Part shown: piece after piece, positions 25,089 to 33,211 of the stretch
Layout: the number at the start of each line of letters is the position of its first letter
Position numbering within the stretch: the first letter of the stretch is position 1
Assembly: GCA_025355175.1 (NCBI GenBank)
Contig: JANYAF010000205.1
Location: 1 to 35,924, forward strand
Origin: Deltaproteobacteria bacterium
Lineage (GTDB): Bacteria; Desulfobacterota; Syntrophia; Syntrophales; Smithellaceae
Length of the DNA: 35,924 nt
Direction: 5' to 3'
Program-made: the position numbers and the translations under genes
Notes under the pieces: model-generated
Databases searched by the model: none
The model's input: the letters and a program-made list of their open reading frames with translations, nothing else
Told to the model about the DNA's origin: nothing

Positions 25089-25184
25089 GGCCGGGTCCCG
25101 TACAACGGAGGCTTGTGAACCCCGTCAGGTCCGGAAGGAAGCAGCGGCAGCAAATCCCATCGTGTGTTGCGGCAAACCCGGTCA
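25089..25184 (+). ncRNA. ffs: Signal recognition particle RNA (4.5S type)
   Basis: The segment contains the nearly invariant SRP domain IV sequence CAGGTCCGGAAGGAAGCAGC (about 25126-25145), with the GGAA tetraloop and the asymmetric loop bound by Ffh. The ends GGCCGGGT and ACCCGGTC pair to close a ~96-nt hairpin, the short bacterial form. It works with Ffh in co-translational targeting of membrane proteins. The surrounding 24937-25371 gap holds only this RNA and repeats. Confidence 0.94.
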
Positions 25185-25202
25185 CCAGTTAAATTTAATG
25201 GG

Positions 25203-25317
25203 CTCGTAAAAAGTCCACCAATTTGTCATTCCCGCCTGCGTAATCTGATACCCTGAAGGGCACGCGAGGTCACAAGCCGGGAATGACAAAAACGGACCAA
25301 AATTGATTTTTAACGAG
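25203..25317. repeat. Inverted-repeat element upstream of dnaX
   Basis: The inner arms TTTGTCATTCCCG (25222-25234) and CGGGAATGACAAA (25278-25290) are perfectly complementary. The outer ends (CTCGTAAAAAGTCC near 25203 and TTTTTAACGAG near 25316) are also roughly complementary. It looks like a small dispersed repeat, commonly built around GTCATTCCCG in proteobacteria. It lies between the SRP RNA and dnaX and has no coding content. Confidence 0.7.
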
Positions 25318-25371
25318 TTCGTCATATTTTACTCGATGTGAAAAACCTATAATGGGGTTCATGAGGTTCAT

Positions 25372-27072
25372 TTGGAATACCTGGTTTTAGCCCGAAAATT
25401 TCGCCCGCAAACCTTTGACGACGTCGCAGGTCAGGAACCTGTGGTCCGCACCCTGAGCAATGCCATTGGCCAGGGGCGCATCGGACACGCCTTTCTCTTT
25501 TCCGGCCCCCGGGGCGTCGGGAAAACATCCGTAGCCCGTATTCTGGCCAAATCCCTCAATTGTGAAACAGGACCAACAGCAACGCCATGCAATAAATGCG
25601 CAAACTGCAAGGAAATAACAGAGGGAAATTCGATGGATGTGCGCGAGATCGATGGCGCGTCCAACCGCGGTATCGACGAAATCCGCGAACTCAGGGAAGG
25701 TGTCAAATTTGCGCCGGCCGCCTCCAAATATAAAATCTATATCATCGATGAAGTCCACATGCTGACGCGCGAAGCGTTTAATGCTCTGCTCAAAACACTG
25801 GAAGAACCGCCCGGCCATGTCATCTTTATTTTTGCCACAACGGAAAATCACAAAGTACCGGCCACGATTCTGTCGCGCTGCCAGTGCTATGATTTCCGCC
25901 GTATTTCGCTTGGTGAAATCGCAGCCAATTTAGGCCGTCTGGCCGCCGCCGAAGGCATTCTTATCAGCCCCACGGCGCTTTCCTGGATTGCCGAAGCAGG
26001 CGACGGCAGCATGCGCGACGCCCAGAGTATTTTCGATCAGGTCATTTCCTATGCCGGTTTGAAAATTTCCGACGACGACGTGGAAGACATTCTGGGACTG
26101 GCTGACCGCAAATATCTTTATCGTCTCTCCGAAGCCGTCGTGACACGCAATGCAAGCGGCTGTCTGGTTATTCTGGCCGAGGCCTATCTGGCGGGCATCG
26201 ATATGAAGCACTTCTACTCGATGCTCTTGAAACATTTCCGCAATTTGCTTTTGGTCAAAATCGCCGCAGACAGCAGTTCATCATTTGATATTGCGCCGGA
26301 ACAAGTGGAAAAGCTTAAAAATCAGGCACAAAATGTTTCCCGCGAAACGTTGCAGCGTTACCTGGATATCCTGCTCAATGAAGCCGACAGCCTGCGCCGC
26401 AGCCAGGAAGTGCGGATGAAAATCGAAACCATCCTCGTCAGGATGGCCTATCTGGAACCGGTTTTGCCGGTGGGCGAAATTATGGCGACACTCGGATCGC
26501 TGGAGCAGAGGCTTCAGAGCGGCCTGCCACCTTCCCGCGGGAAGGTTAATACTGAACCGATTGCAGCAAAACAGCCCCTCGAATATTCGCAGGCGGTCAG
26601 CGTTCAAAAATCGGCCGATCCGTCGCAGCAAAAACAAATTTCAGAAGCAACGGAGCCCCGTTATATTGCAAAACCTGAACCGGATGGCGATTTGAAAAAA
26701 TTTATCAAAAGGGAAAATCCGCCGCTGGGAGCAAAAATTGACGCGGCTGAAATTCTGGCATTGGAAAACGGCTGTTTGACACTGGGCTTCCCCAATGGTT
26801 ATATTTTCCTCGACAGCATTATGGAAAAACCGCAAAAAGAAGAGCTGGAAAGGATCGCGGGAATTTATTATTCACAAAAGGTTTCCTTGGCGATTAAAAC
26901 CATCGAAGCGACAAAAACGAACGGCACCGAACGCGGCGCCAAAGCTAACAACGTAAACGATATCAAGCGAAAAGCCATGAACTCTCCTCTTCTCCAGAAA
27001 GTGATCGCTGAGTTTGAAGGCGCGGAACTGATAGAAATTAAAACAATGACTGATAAAAAACAGGGGGGATAG
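25372..27072 (+). CDS. dnaX: DNA polymerase III subunit gamma/tau
   Basis: A 566-residue clamp-loader ATPase. The N-terminal AAA+ region begins EYLVLARKFRPQTFDDVAGQ and has Walker A GPRGVGKTS (45-53), a zinc module (C64, C73, C76, C79), Walker B DEVH (126-129) and the SRC arginine-finger motif (168-170). Domain III reaches about residue 365, then a hydrophilic tau-like tail follows. It loads the beta clamp and links polymerases at the fork. The start is TTG 25372, with GAGG 6-9 bases upstream; a nearby ATG is in another frame. A TATAAT (25348-25353) sits just upstream without a clear -35. It is followed closely by ybaB and recR. Confidence 0.96.
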   Translation: MEYLVLARKFRPQTFDDVAGQEPVVRTLSNAIGQGRIGHAFLFSGPRGVGKTSVARILAKSLNCETGPTATPCNKCANCKEITEGNSMDVREIDGASNRGIDEIRELREGVKFAPAASKYKIYIIDEVHMLTREAFNALLKTLEEPPGHVIFIFATTENHKVPATILSRCQCYDFRRISLGEIAANLGRLAAAEGILISPTALSWIAEAGDGSMRDAQSIFDQVISYAGLKISDDDVEDILGLADRKYLYRLSEAVVTRNASGCLVILAEAYLAGIDMKHFYSMLLKHFRNLLLVKIAADSSSSFDIAPEQVEKLKNQAQNVSRETLQRYLDILLNEADSLRRSQEVRMKIETILVRMAYLEPVLPVGEIMATLGSLEQRLQSGLPPSRGKVNTEPIAAKQPLEYSQAVSVQKSADPSQQKQISEATEPRYIAKPEPDGDLKKFIKRENPPLGAKIDAAEILALENGCLTLGFPNGYIFLDSIMEKPQKEELERIAGIYYSQKVSLAIKTIEATKTNGTERGAKANNVNDIKRKAMNSPLLQKVIAEFEGAELIEIKTMTDKKQGG

Positions 27073-27076
27073 TAAA

Positions 27077-27391
27077 GTGCATAACATCGGCAACATCATG
27101 AAACAGGCCAAAAAGATGCAGGAAAAAATGGGACGGCTCCAGGAAGAGTTGGAAACAAAAACCATCGAAGCACAGGCAGGCGGCGGCATGGTGCGGGTCG
27201 TCGTCAACGGAAAGTTTGAAGTTGTTTCTCTGAAAATCGAGAAAGAAGTCGTCAATCCGGAAGACATTGAAATGCTGCAAGACCTGATCGCCGCGGCGGT
27301 GAACGAGGGCATCCGTAAAGCACAGGAAATGGCCTCCTCGGAAATGGCGAAGATCACGGGCGGACTGGGAATTCCCGGTCTGGGCATGTAA
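27077..27391 (+). CDS. ybaB: YbaB/EbfC nucleoid-associated protein
   Basis: A 104-residue protein with the family pattern [20 protein letters not shown], a central beta sheet ([21 protein letters not shown]) and a Gly-rich end. It dimerises and binds DNA. The start codon is GTG 27077 behind GGGGGGA, 4 bp after the dnaX stop. Position between dnaX and recR is the classic arrangement. Confidence 0.95.
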   Translation: MHNIGNIMKQAKKMQEKMGRLQEELETKTIEAQAGGGMVRVVVNGKFEVVSLKIEKEVVNPEDIEMLQDLIAAAVNEGIRKAQEMASSEMAKITGGLGIPGLGM

Positions 27392-27399
27392 GGCGGCCC

Positions 27400-27999
27400 A
27401 TGAAATCCTACGCACAACCGATTAAACGCCTGATTGCAGAACTGGCCAAGCTTCCGGGAATCGGTGAAAAAACGGCGGCGCGGCTGGCCAATTATATTTT
27501 GCGCGCCACCCCCGATGATGTGGAAAAGCTGGCGGAAAGCCTGGTCGAAGTTAAACGAAAAATTCGACTCTGCCGGATCTGTCTCAATCCGACGGAAGAG
27601 GATATTTGCCATATCTGCAGTAATCCGGCGCGCGATCAACATATGATCTGCGTGATCGAAGAACCGGATGCTCTGGCCGCTATAGAAGAAAGCGGCGTTT
27701 TTCACGGATTGTATCACGTTTTGCATGGCGCGCTCGCGCCCCTCGACGGCATCGGACCGGACAACCTTCGTCTGGGCGAACTTCAAAAACGAATCAGCGA
27801 AGGCCAGATTCAGGAATTGATTCTGGCTACCAACCCCAACGTGCATGGGGAAGCCACGGCGCTGCTCATTACACGAATGTTCAAAGATTCCAATATTCAA
27901 ATCACGCGCATCGCCATGGGCGTACCGATGGGCGGCGACTTGAAGTATGTGGATAAGATGACCCTTTCCAAATCGTTGGAATTCCGGCGAGGCATGTAG
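27400..27999 (+). CDS. recR: Recombination protein RecR
   Basis: A 199-residue protein with an N-terminal helix-hairpin-helix ([20 protein letters not shown]), a C4 zinc finger ([16 protein letters not shown] region), a Toprim domain ([18 protein letters not shown]) and a C-terminal conserved [25 protein letters not shown]. With RecF/RecO it loads RecA at gaps. ATG 27400 lies 9 bp after ybaB, in the dnaX-ybaB-recR operon. Confidence 0.97.
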   Translation: MKSYAQPIKRLIAELAKLPGIGEKTAARLANYILRATPDDVEKLAESLVEVKRKIRLCRICLNPTEEDICHICSNPARDQHMICVIEEPDALAAIEESGVFHGLYHVLHGALAPLDGIGPDNLRLGELQKRISEGQIQELILATNPNVHGEATALLITRMFKDSNIQITRIAMGVPMGGDLKYVDKMTLSKSLEFRRGM

Positions 28000-28008
28000 G
28001 CGTGATTG

Positions 28009-28881
28009 ATGAATACGGAAAATAAAAAAAGTAATCCCTGGCGACGGATCAATACCAAGCGCATCACGGAAACTGTCAAAAAACTATTTATCAAAGCCAA
28101 TACTACTCTGGGCGCGGATATGGTTTCTGCTCTGCGTTGCGCCTTACAACAGGAGGAATCGCCCATCGGCAAACAGGTACTCACGAAAATTCTTCAGAAT
28201 GCCGATATTGCCTGCCACGAGGCGATGCCGATTTGTCAGGATACCGGCCTGGCCGTGTTGTTTGTCGAGATAGGCCAGGATGTTCGGATTGTTGGGGGCG
28301 ATTTACGAAAGGCCATTGAAGAAGGTGTGCGGCAGGCTTACGGGGAAGGCTTTCTTCGCAAGTCCCTGTGCGATCCACTCACTCGAACCAACACGGGAGA
28401 CAACACACCCGCTGTCATACACATGGATATCGTGCCCGGTAATCAATTAAGAATCATCGCCATGCCCAAAGGCGGCGGCAGTGAAAACATGAGCGCGGCT
28501 CGAATGCTGACCCCTTCGGCGGGAACCGACGGCATTAAAAAATTTGTTTTGGAAACTGTGGACAGGGCCGGCGCCAATCCCTGCCCTCCGATTATCGTGG
28601 GCATTGGCATCGGCGGATCGCTCGAACAGGCCTGTATTCTCGCGAAAAAAGCGCTTTTAAGGCCGGTGGGGGAAAAGAATACCTCCGATAAACGCGTGAC
28701 TCAAATGGAAAAAGAACTCTATACGCGGATTAATGAATTGGGAATCGGTCCTGCGGGTTTGGGAGGCAGAGTGACAACCCTGGCCGTTCACGCGGAGATG
28801 ATGCCCTGTCACATTGCCTCGCTTCCGGTAGCCGTCAATATCCAATGCCACGTCGCCAGGCATCAGGAGACGATCATTTAA
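28009..28881 (+). CDS. Class I (Fe-S) fumarate hydratase, alpha subunit
   Basis: A 290-residue N-terminal half of class I fumarase (FumA-type; the half also occurs in tartrate dehydratase). Likely [4Fe-4S] ligands are C76 in PICQDTG, C192 in NPCPP, and one of the cysteines in PCHIASLPVAVNIQCH near the C terminus. It interconverts fumarate and malate with the beta subunit encoded 184 bp downstream. The oxygen-labile cluster enzyme fits an anaerobe. I use ATG 28009, 10 bp after recR, rather than the adjacent TTG 28006. Tartrate dehydratase cannot be excluded from sequence alone. Confidence 0.9.
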   Translation: MNTENKKSNPWRRINTKRITETVKKLFIKANTTLGADMVSALRCALQQEESPIGKQVLTKILQNADIACHEAMPICQDTGLAVLFVEIGQDVRIVGGDLRKAIEEGVRQAYGEGFLRKSLCDPLTRTNTGDNTPAVIHMDIVPGNQLRIIAMPKGGGSENMSAARMLTPSAGTDGIKKFVLETVDRAGANPCPPIIVGIGIGGSLEQACILAKKALLRPVGEKNTSDKRVTQMEKELYTRINELGIGPAGLGGRVTTLAVHAEMMPCHIASLPVAVNIQCHVARHQETII

Positions 28882-28885
28882 TTAT

Positions 28886-28915
28886 CCTCCGCTGGCGGAG
28901 GTGTCACGAAGTGAC
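28886..28915. repeat. Twin hairpins between fumarase subunits
   Basis: CCTCCG-CTGG-CGGAGG (28886-28901) is followed at once by GTCAC-GAA-GTGAC (28903-28915). A second repeat-like block with CCCCCTTAATCCCCCGCCTGCGG-type sequence lies at about 28980-29010. These fill most of the 184-bp gap between fumarase alpha and beta and resemble dispersed intergenic repeats. Confidence 0.6.
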
Positions 28916-29065
28916 GGAGGTGGTTAAGGGAATATTAACAGTTTTTAACTTGGATCATCATAGCGGTTGCATGAATACCACCCCCTTAATCCCCCGCCTG
29001 CGGGGGACACTCACCGCGAAGGCTTACGGAGAAATACAGTAGCATCAAAACTGGAAAAGTTGAAA

Positions 29066-29626
29066 ATGGAAACACGAAAAATTAAAACACCTCTGACAGA
29101 AGAAATTATCATTTCGTTTCGAGCGGGTGATATGGTTTTGTTGAGCGGTGACGTTTACACGGCCAGGGATGCAGCCCACCGGCGGATTTATGAGGCCTTA
29201 AAAAAAGGTCTCTCGCTGCCGATTGATTTGTCGAAAGCGACCATTTTTTATGCCGCCCCCTCGCCTACCCCGGAAGGCAAGGTGATCGGCGCGATCGGCC
29301 CGACGACGAGCTACCGGATGGATGTATTCACGCCGGCATTACTCGAGCATGGACTCAGAGGGATGATCGGCAAGGGCAACCGTTCACCGGAAGTCGTGGA
29401 AGCCATAAAGAGATATGGAGCTGTCTATTTCGGCGCGATCGGCGGCATCGCCGCGCTCACGGCACAATGCGTAAAAAGAATGGCAGTGGTCGCCTATGAA
29501 GACCTGGGACCGGAAGCGATCCGAAAACTGACCGTCGTTGATCTGCCCCTGGTCGTTATCAATGATTCCCAGGGCAACGATCTTTATCTTTCCGAGCAGA
29601 ACAAGTGGCGTATCCTGGCGGTATAA
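29066..29626 (+). CDS. Class I fumarate hydratase, beta subunit
   Basis: A 186-residue C-terminal half of class I fumarase. Typical blocks: GDVYTARDAAHRRI, YAAPSPTPEGKVIGAIGPTTSYRMD, GMIGKGNRS and YFGAIGG. The frame is open upstream to 28967 but passes through repeat sequence, so I start at ATG 29066 (METRKIKTPLTEE), which has a weak GGAAAAG site and fits the family. It completes the alpha subunit's active site. Confidence 0.9.
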   Translation: METRKIKTPLTEEIIISFRAGDMVLLSGDVYTARDAAHRRIYEALKKGLSLPIDLSKATIFYAAPSPTPEGKVIGAIGPTTSYRMDVFTPALLEHGLRGMIGKGNRSPEVVEAIKRYGAVYFGAIGGIAALTAQCVKRMAVVAYEDLGPEAIRKLTVVDLPLVVINDSQGNDLYLSEQNKWRILAV

Positions 29627-29723
29627 ATATCATTTTAAAATAATGCGAAAAGATATTGACTCAAAAAACCATCTATAATATGGATGGCCGTCATTTTGTA
29701 ACATTATAAGGAGATCTAGGTAA

Positions 29724-30272
29724 ATGATAGAAGTCAGATGGCATGGCCGGGGCGGCCAGGGAGCGGTAACATCGGTGGAGTTGCTGGCGGTATCGGCAAT
29801 TGCCGCAGGAAAATATGCGCAGGGATTCCCCAGTTTCGGTCCGGAAAGAAGAGGGGCGCCTGTCGCCGCGTTTACACGCATTGATGATAAAAAAATTAAT
29901 GTCCGTTCGGGCATTTATGAACCCGATATCGTACTGGTTCTCGATTCCAGCCTCATCGGTTTGGTCAACGTTATCGACGGATTGAAACCGGGCGGCACAA
30001 TCATTGTCAACACGCATAAGACACCGGAAGAAATCCGTAAGGACTTGAATTTCAACGGCTCGGTCGCCACGGTGGACGGCACCGGCATCGCACGCAAGGA
30101 AATGGGCGTGCCCATTGCCAACACGACCATGATTGGGGCGCTTTTGAAAGTGACCGGCATTATGGGACTTGATGCCATGAAAGAATCGGTGGAACACCGA
30201 TTTGGCCGGATCGCTCAGAAGAATCTCAATGCGATGAAACGAGCCTATGACGAAATAAAAATAATAAACTAA
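29724..30272 (+). CDS. 2-oxoacid:ferredoxin oxidoreductase, gamma subunit
   Basis: A 182-residue gamma-type subunit beginning IEVRWHGRGGQGAVTSVELLAVSA, with the conserved GFPSFGPERRGAPVAAF. It is the first gene of a gamma-delta-alpha-beta set, the four-gene order of archaeal and Thermotoga pyruvate and branched-chain 2-oxoacid oxidoreductases. The complex oxidises a 2-oxoacid with CoA and reduces ferredoxin. ATG 29724 follows AAGGAGAT. The gap before it (29627-29723) is A/T-rich with a TTGACT and a TATAAT, but their spacing is only 12 bp, so no promoter is called. Confidence 0.93.
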   Translation: MIEVRWHGRGGQGAVTSVELLAVSAIAAGKYAQGFPSFGPERRGAPVAAFTRIDDKKINVRSGIYEPDIVLVLDSSLIGLVNVIDGLKPGGTIIVNTHKTPEEIRKDLNFNGSVATVDGTGIARKEMGVPIANTTMIGALLKVTGIMGLDAMKESVEHRFGRIAQKNLNAMKRAYDEIKIIN

Positions 30273-30281
30273 GAGGTAGTT

Positions 30282-30560
30282 ATGACATTGAAATCTTGGA
30301 AGGAACTTCCCATCGGCTGCGTTGTTTCCGAGCCGGGCAGCGCCAGCGAATACCACACGGGAAGCTGGCGGTCGCAACGCCCGATCTGGGACGACGCCAA
30401 ATGCATCAAATGCGGCATCTGTTACGTATTTTGTCCGGAAGGTTGCGTGCAGCAGAGCGAAGACGGTTTTTTTAAAGCGAACATGGATTATTGTAAAGGT
30501 TGCGGTATTTGCGCACACGAATGCTGGCCGCGCGCGATCAAGATGCTGGAGGAGGGGTAA
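30282..30560 (+). CDS. 2-oxoacid:ferredoxin oxidoreductase, delta (ferredoxin) subunit
   Basis: A 92-residue protein with two [4Fe-4S] motifs, CIKCGICYVFCPEG and CKGCGICAHECWPRAI. It carries electrons from the TPP site toward external ferredoxin. It is preceded by AAGAGGTAG and sits 9 bp after gamma and 2 bp before alpha, clearly one operon. Confidence 0.94.
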   Translation: MTLKSWKELPIGCVVSEPGSASEYHTGSWRSQRPIWDDAKCIKCGICYVFCPEGCVQQSEDGFFKANMDYCKGCGICAHECWPRAIKMLEEG

Positions 30561-30562
30561 AC

Positions 30563-31741
30563 ATGGGCAAACGCGTTGGATTGGAAGTAACGGTTGCCGT
30601 GGCGGAAGCTGTGGCACTATGCCGTATTGATATGGCGGGCGTCTATCCCATCACACCCCAGTCACACATCGCAGAGCATCTCTCCACCCTGGTGGCCGAC
30701 GGCAAATTAGATGCGGAATTTGTGACAGTAGAATCAGAACATTCGGCTATGAGCGCGGTCATCGGCGCCTCCGGCGCCGGCGCTCGGTCTTATACCGCCA
30801 CCAGCTCGCAGGGACTGATGCTGATGCATGAACTGCTGCCCATCGCCTCGGCAATGCGGCTGCCCATTACCATGGCCATTGCCAACCGGGCGGTTTCCGG
30901 ACCTCTGAATATTTTAAACGATCATTCCGATATTATGCCGCAGCGTGATGCGGGTTGGATCGTTGTATTTGCCGAAAACGGCCAAGAAGCGATTGACCTG
31001 TCCATTCAGGCTTTCAAGATCGCAGAACATAAAGATGTCATGCTGCCGGTATCCGTCAATATCGATGGATTTCAACTCACGCATATGGTCGAGCCGGTAG
31101 AGATGCCCACCCAGGAAGAAGTGGATCAGTTTCTCCCGCCCTTTGTCCCGCATGCGACGTTGCATCCCGCGCGTCCGGTGACCATGGGCGCGTTTGCCAT
31201 GTCCGATTATTTCACGGAAATCATGAAAGCCAAGGACGAGGCCGTCAAGAACTCCAAGAAAGTTATCCTGGAGGTCTGGGACGAATGGGCAAAAATGTTC
31301 GACCGCAGCTATAAGCCGGTGGAAACTTACAAAGCAGACGATGCGGATGTTCTGCTCTTGACGATGGGTTCGATGGGCGAGACCGCACAACTGGCGATTG
31401 ATGAGCTGCGCGTGAAAGGCGTCAAGGCAGGCCTGGTGAAACTGAGACTCTGGCGTCCCTTCCCGTTTGCCGAAATCAAAGCCGCCGTTAAAAACGCGAA
31501 AAAACTGATTGTCACCGACCGCGCCGTTTCCTTCGGCGGACCCGGCGGTCCCGTGTTTTCGGAAATTAAATCGGCCTTGTATGCCGAAACCCGGCGCCCC
31601 GCAATTTACAATTATATTTACGGTCTGGGCGGACGCGACATCACCGTGCATGATTTTGTCGGCATGTTTGAAAAAATTATAGCGGATACGGGAAATGTGG
31701 CAGCAGACACCTATGAATTTTGGGGGGTGAGAGAACAATGA
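30563..31741 (+). CDS. 2-oxoacid:ferredoxin oxidoreductase, alpha subunit
   Basis: A 392-residue alpha chain. It starts MGKRVGLEVTVAVAEA at ATG 30563 behind GGAGGAGGGG; longer frames overlap the delta gene and are not needed. YPITPQSHIAEHL and SGPLNILNDHSDIMPQRDAGWI match the pyrimidine-side TPP domain of PorA-type subunits. The C-terminal domain II (DVLLLTMGSMGETAQLAIDELR) is complete. Pyruvate is the most likely substrate because the INDHSD-type region resembles PorA, but a branched-chain oxoacid is not excluded. Confidence 0.92.
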   Translation: MGKRVGLEVTVAVAEAVALCRIDMAGVYPITPQSHIAEHLSTLVADGKLDAEFVTVESEHSAMSAVIGASGAGARSYTATSSQGLMLMHELLPIASAMRLPITMAIANRAVSGPLNILNDHSDIMPQRDAGWIVVFAENGQEAIDLSIQAFKIAEHKDVMLPVSVNIDGFQLTHMVEPVEMPTQEEVDQFLPPFVPHATLHPARPVTMGAFAMSDYFTEIMKAKDEAVKNSKKVILEVWDEWAKMFDRSYKPVETYKADDADVLLLTMGSMGETAQLAIDELRVKGVKAGLVKLRLWRPFPFAEIKAAVKNAKKLIVTDRAVSFGGPGGPVFSEIKSALYAETRRPAIYNYIYGLGGRDITVHDFVGMFEKIIADTGNVAADTYEFWGVREQ

Positions 31742-32691
31742 GTATTGTAGAAAACTTTGATTTATATGCCCCGCGGCTGATTAATAAAAAAGAATTATTA
31801 TCGTCCGGCCACCGCGCCTGCTCCGGCTGCGCTGAAGTACTGGCTGTGCGGTTGATGTGTAAGGCGCTTGGTGAAAACACCGTCATCGCCTCCGCCACGG
31901 GCTGTATGGAAATTGTCTCAAGTATGTTTCCCACCACCGCCTGGGAGGTACCCTGGATTCACGTCGCATTTGAAAACGCGGCGGCCGTGGCCTCCGGTGT
32001 GGAAGCCGGTCTCAAGGCGTTGCGTAGAAAAGGCAAGATCGACGACCGTTACGTCAAAGTGGTCGGCATGGCCGGCGACGGCGGCACGATGGACATCGGG
32101 TTTCAAGCGCTTTCCGGCGCCATGGAACGCGGACACGATATGATCTTTGTCTGCTTTGACAACGAAGCCTACATGAACACCGGCATTCAGCGCTCCAGCG
32201 GCACACCGATGGGCGCATCCACCACCACGGCGCCTGCGGGAAAAGTCAGCTCCGGCCAGAAAACCTGGAAAAAGAATATGCCGGAAATCATGGTTGCGCA
32301 CAACGTGCCGTACGTGGCCACTGCGTGCCCCAGTTATCCGCTGGACTTCATCCGCAAAATCGAAAAGGCCAAAAGCATTAAGGGACCTTCCTATATTCAT
32401 TGTTTCTCCGTGTGTCCCACCGGTTGGCGCTCTCCGTCGCATACGGCGGTGTCCATGGGCCGTCTGGCCGTGGAAACAGGCGTCTTCCCGTTATTTGAAG
32501 TGGAGAACGGCCATTACCGTATTTCTCCAGACATGCCGAAGCAACTCAAGCCGATCAATGATTATTTCAAGCCGCAGGGACGTTTCCGCCATCTGATGTC
32601 CGAAGAAATCGACACCATCCAGGAAAAAGTCACTTCGGAATATAAAAAACTCACGGAAAAAGCCAGATTTCTCAAGACGGGCAATGAATAA
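31738..32691 (+). CDS. 2-oxoacid:ferredoxin oxidoreductase, beta (TPP) subunit
   Basis: A 317-residue TPP-binding subunit. The Cys motif GHRACSGCAEVL begins the domain and the TPP/Mg motif is GDGGTMDIGFQAL...NEAYMNTGIQRS. SSGTPMGASTT is typical of PorB. It starts at ATG 31738, sharing bases with the alpha stop (ATGA), so the two are translationally coupled. An upstream GTG in frame is not preferred. Confidence 0.94.
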   Translation: MSIVENFDLYAPRLINKKELLSSGHRACSGCAEVLAVRLMCKALGENTVIASATGCMEIVSSMFPTTAWEVPWIHVAFENAAAVASGVEAGLKALRRKGKIDDRYVKVVGMAGDGGTMDIGFQALSGAMERGHDMIFVCFDNEAYMNTGIQRSSGTPMGASTTTAPAGKVSSGQKTWKKNMPEIMVAHNVPYVATACPSYPLDFIRKIEKAKSIKGPSYIHCFSVCPTGWRSPSHTAVSMGRLAVETGVFPLFEVENGHYRISPDMPKQLKPINDYFKPQGRFRHLMSEEIDTIQEKVTSEYKKLTEKARFLKTGNE

Positions 32692-32729
32692 AATGGGGCA
32701 ACCCTAAAGAATACTGAGGTGAAAAAAGT

Positions 32730-33209
32730 ATGTCAAAAGTCAGTGATATCAAACTAAAGACAAAACAAATCGTCAAAAAACACAAAGGCGATAAAAGCGC
32801 GCTGATTGCCGTGTTACAGGATATTCAGGAAGCATTGAATTATCTTCCCAAAGAAGCCCTGATCGCGGTCGGTGACGCGATGGGTATACCCGCCAGTCGC
32901 GTTTACGAGGTGGCCACATTCTACAACGCTTTCAGTCTGAATCCGCGCGGAGAACACATTGTGAAAATCTGTGTGGGCACCGCCTGTCACGTCCGAGGTG
33001 CATCGGCTATTCTGGACAAATTCGAGCGGACGCTCTTCATTAAACCGGGTGAGACGAATCAGGATCGGAAATTCTCATTGGAACTCGTGAACTGTGTGGG
33101 TGCCTGTGCATTGGGCCCCGTCGTGGTTATTGATACGGAATATCACGGCCAGATGACCATGGCCAAGGTAGATAAAATTATCGGAAAGCTCAAAGAGGGG
33201 GCGCAGTAA
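32730..33209 (+). CDS. NuoE-like [2Fe-2S] subunit (HndA type)
   Basis: A 159-residue thioredoxin-fold ferredoxin of the 24-kDa Complex I/HndA class. Ligands are C81, C86, C122 and C126 in [10 protein letters not shown] and CVGACALGP. The N-terminal helical part has the expected [14 protein letters not shown]. It passes electrons next to the NuoF-like FMN subunit encoded 2 bp downstream. The gene follows the por beta gene by 38 bp, so electrons from 2-oxoacid oxidation are a plausible source. Confidence 0.94.
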   Translation: MSKVSDIKLKTKQIVKKHKGDKSALIAVLQDIQEALNYLPKEALIAVGDAMGIPASRVYEVATFYNAFSLNPRGEHIVKICVGTACHVRGASAILDKFERTLFIKPGETNQDRKFSLELVNCVGACALGPVVVIDTEYHGQMTMAKVDKIIGKLKEGAQ

Positions 33210-33211
33210 TC

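Noticed and set aside
25203-25317. Inverted repeat before dnaX as a terminator for the SRP RNA
   Set aside because: The hairpin has a long irregular centre and no U-run directly after the stem; it fits a dispersed repeat better.
26694-26705. Programmed frameshift site in dnaX (A-run)
   Set aside because: The run is only six A and lacks the A-AAA-AAG layout, a clear stimulatory hairpin and a well-placed stop; not enough to call a gamma product.
29648-29690. Sigma-70 promoter before the por operon
   Set aside because: A TTGACT and a TATAAT are present, but only 12 bp apart, which is too short for a normal promoter.
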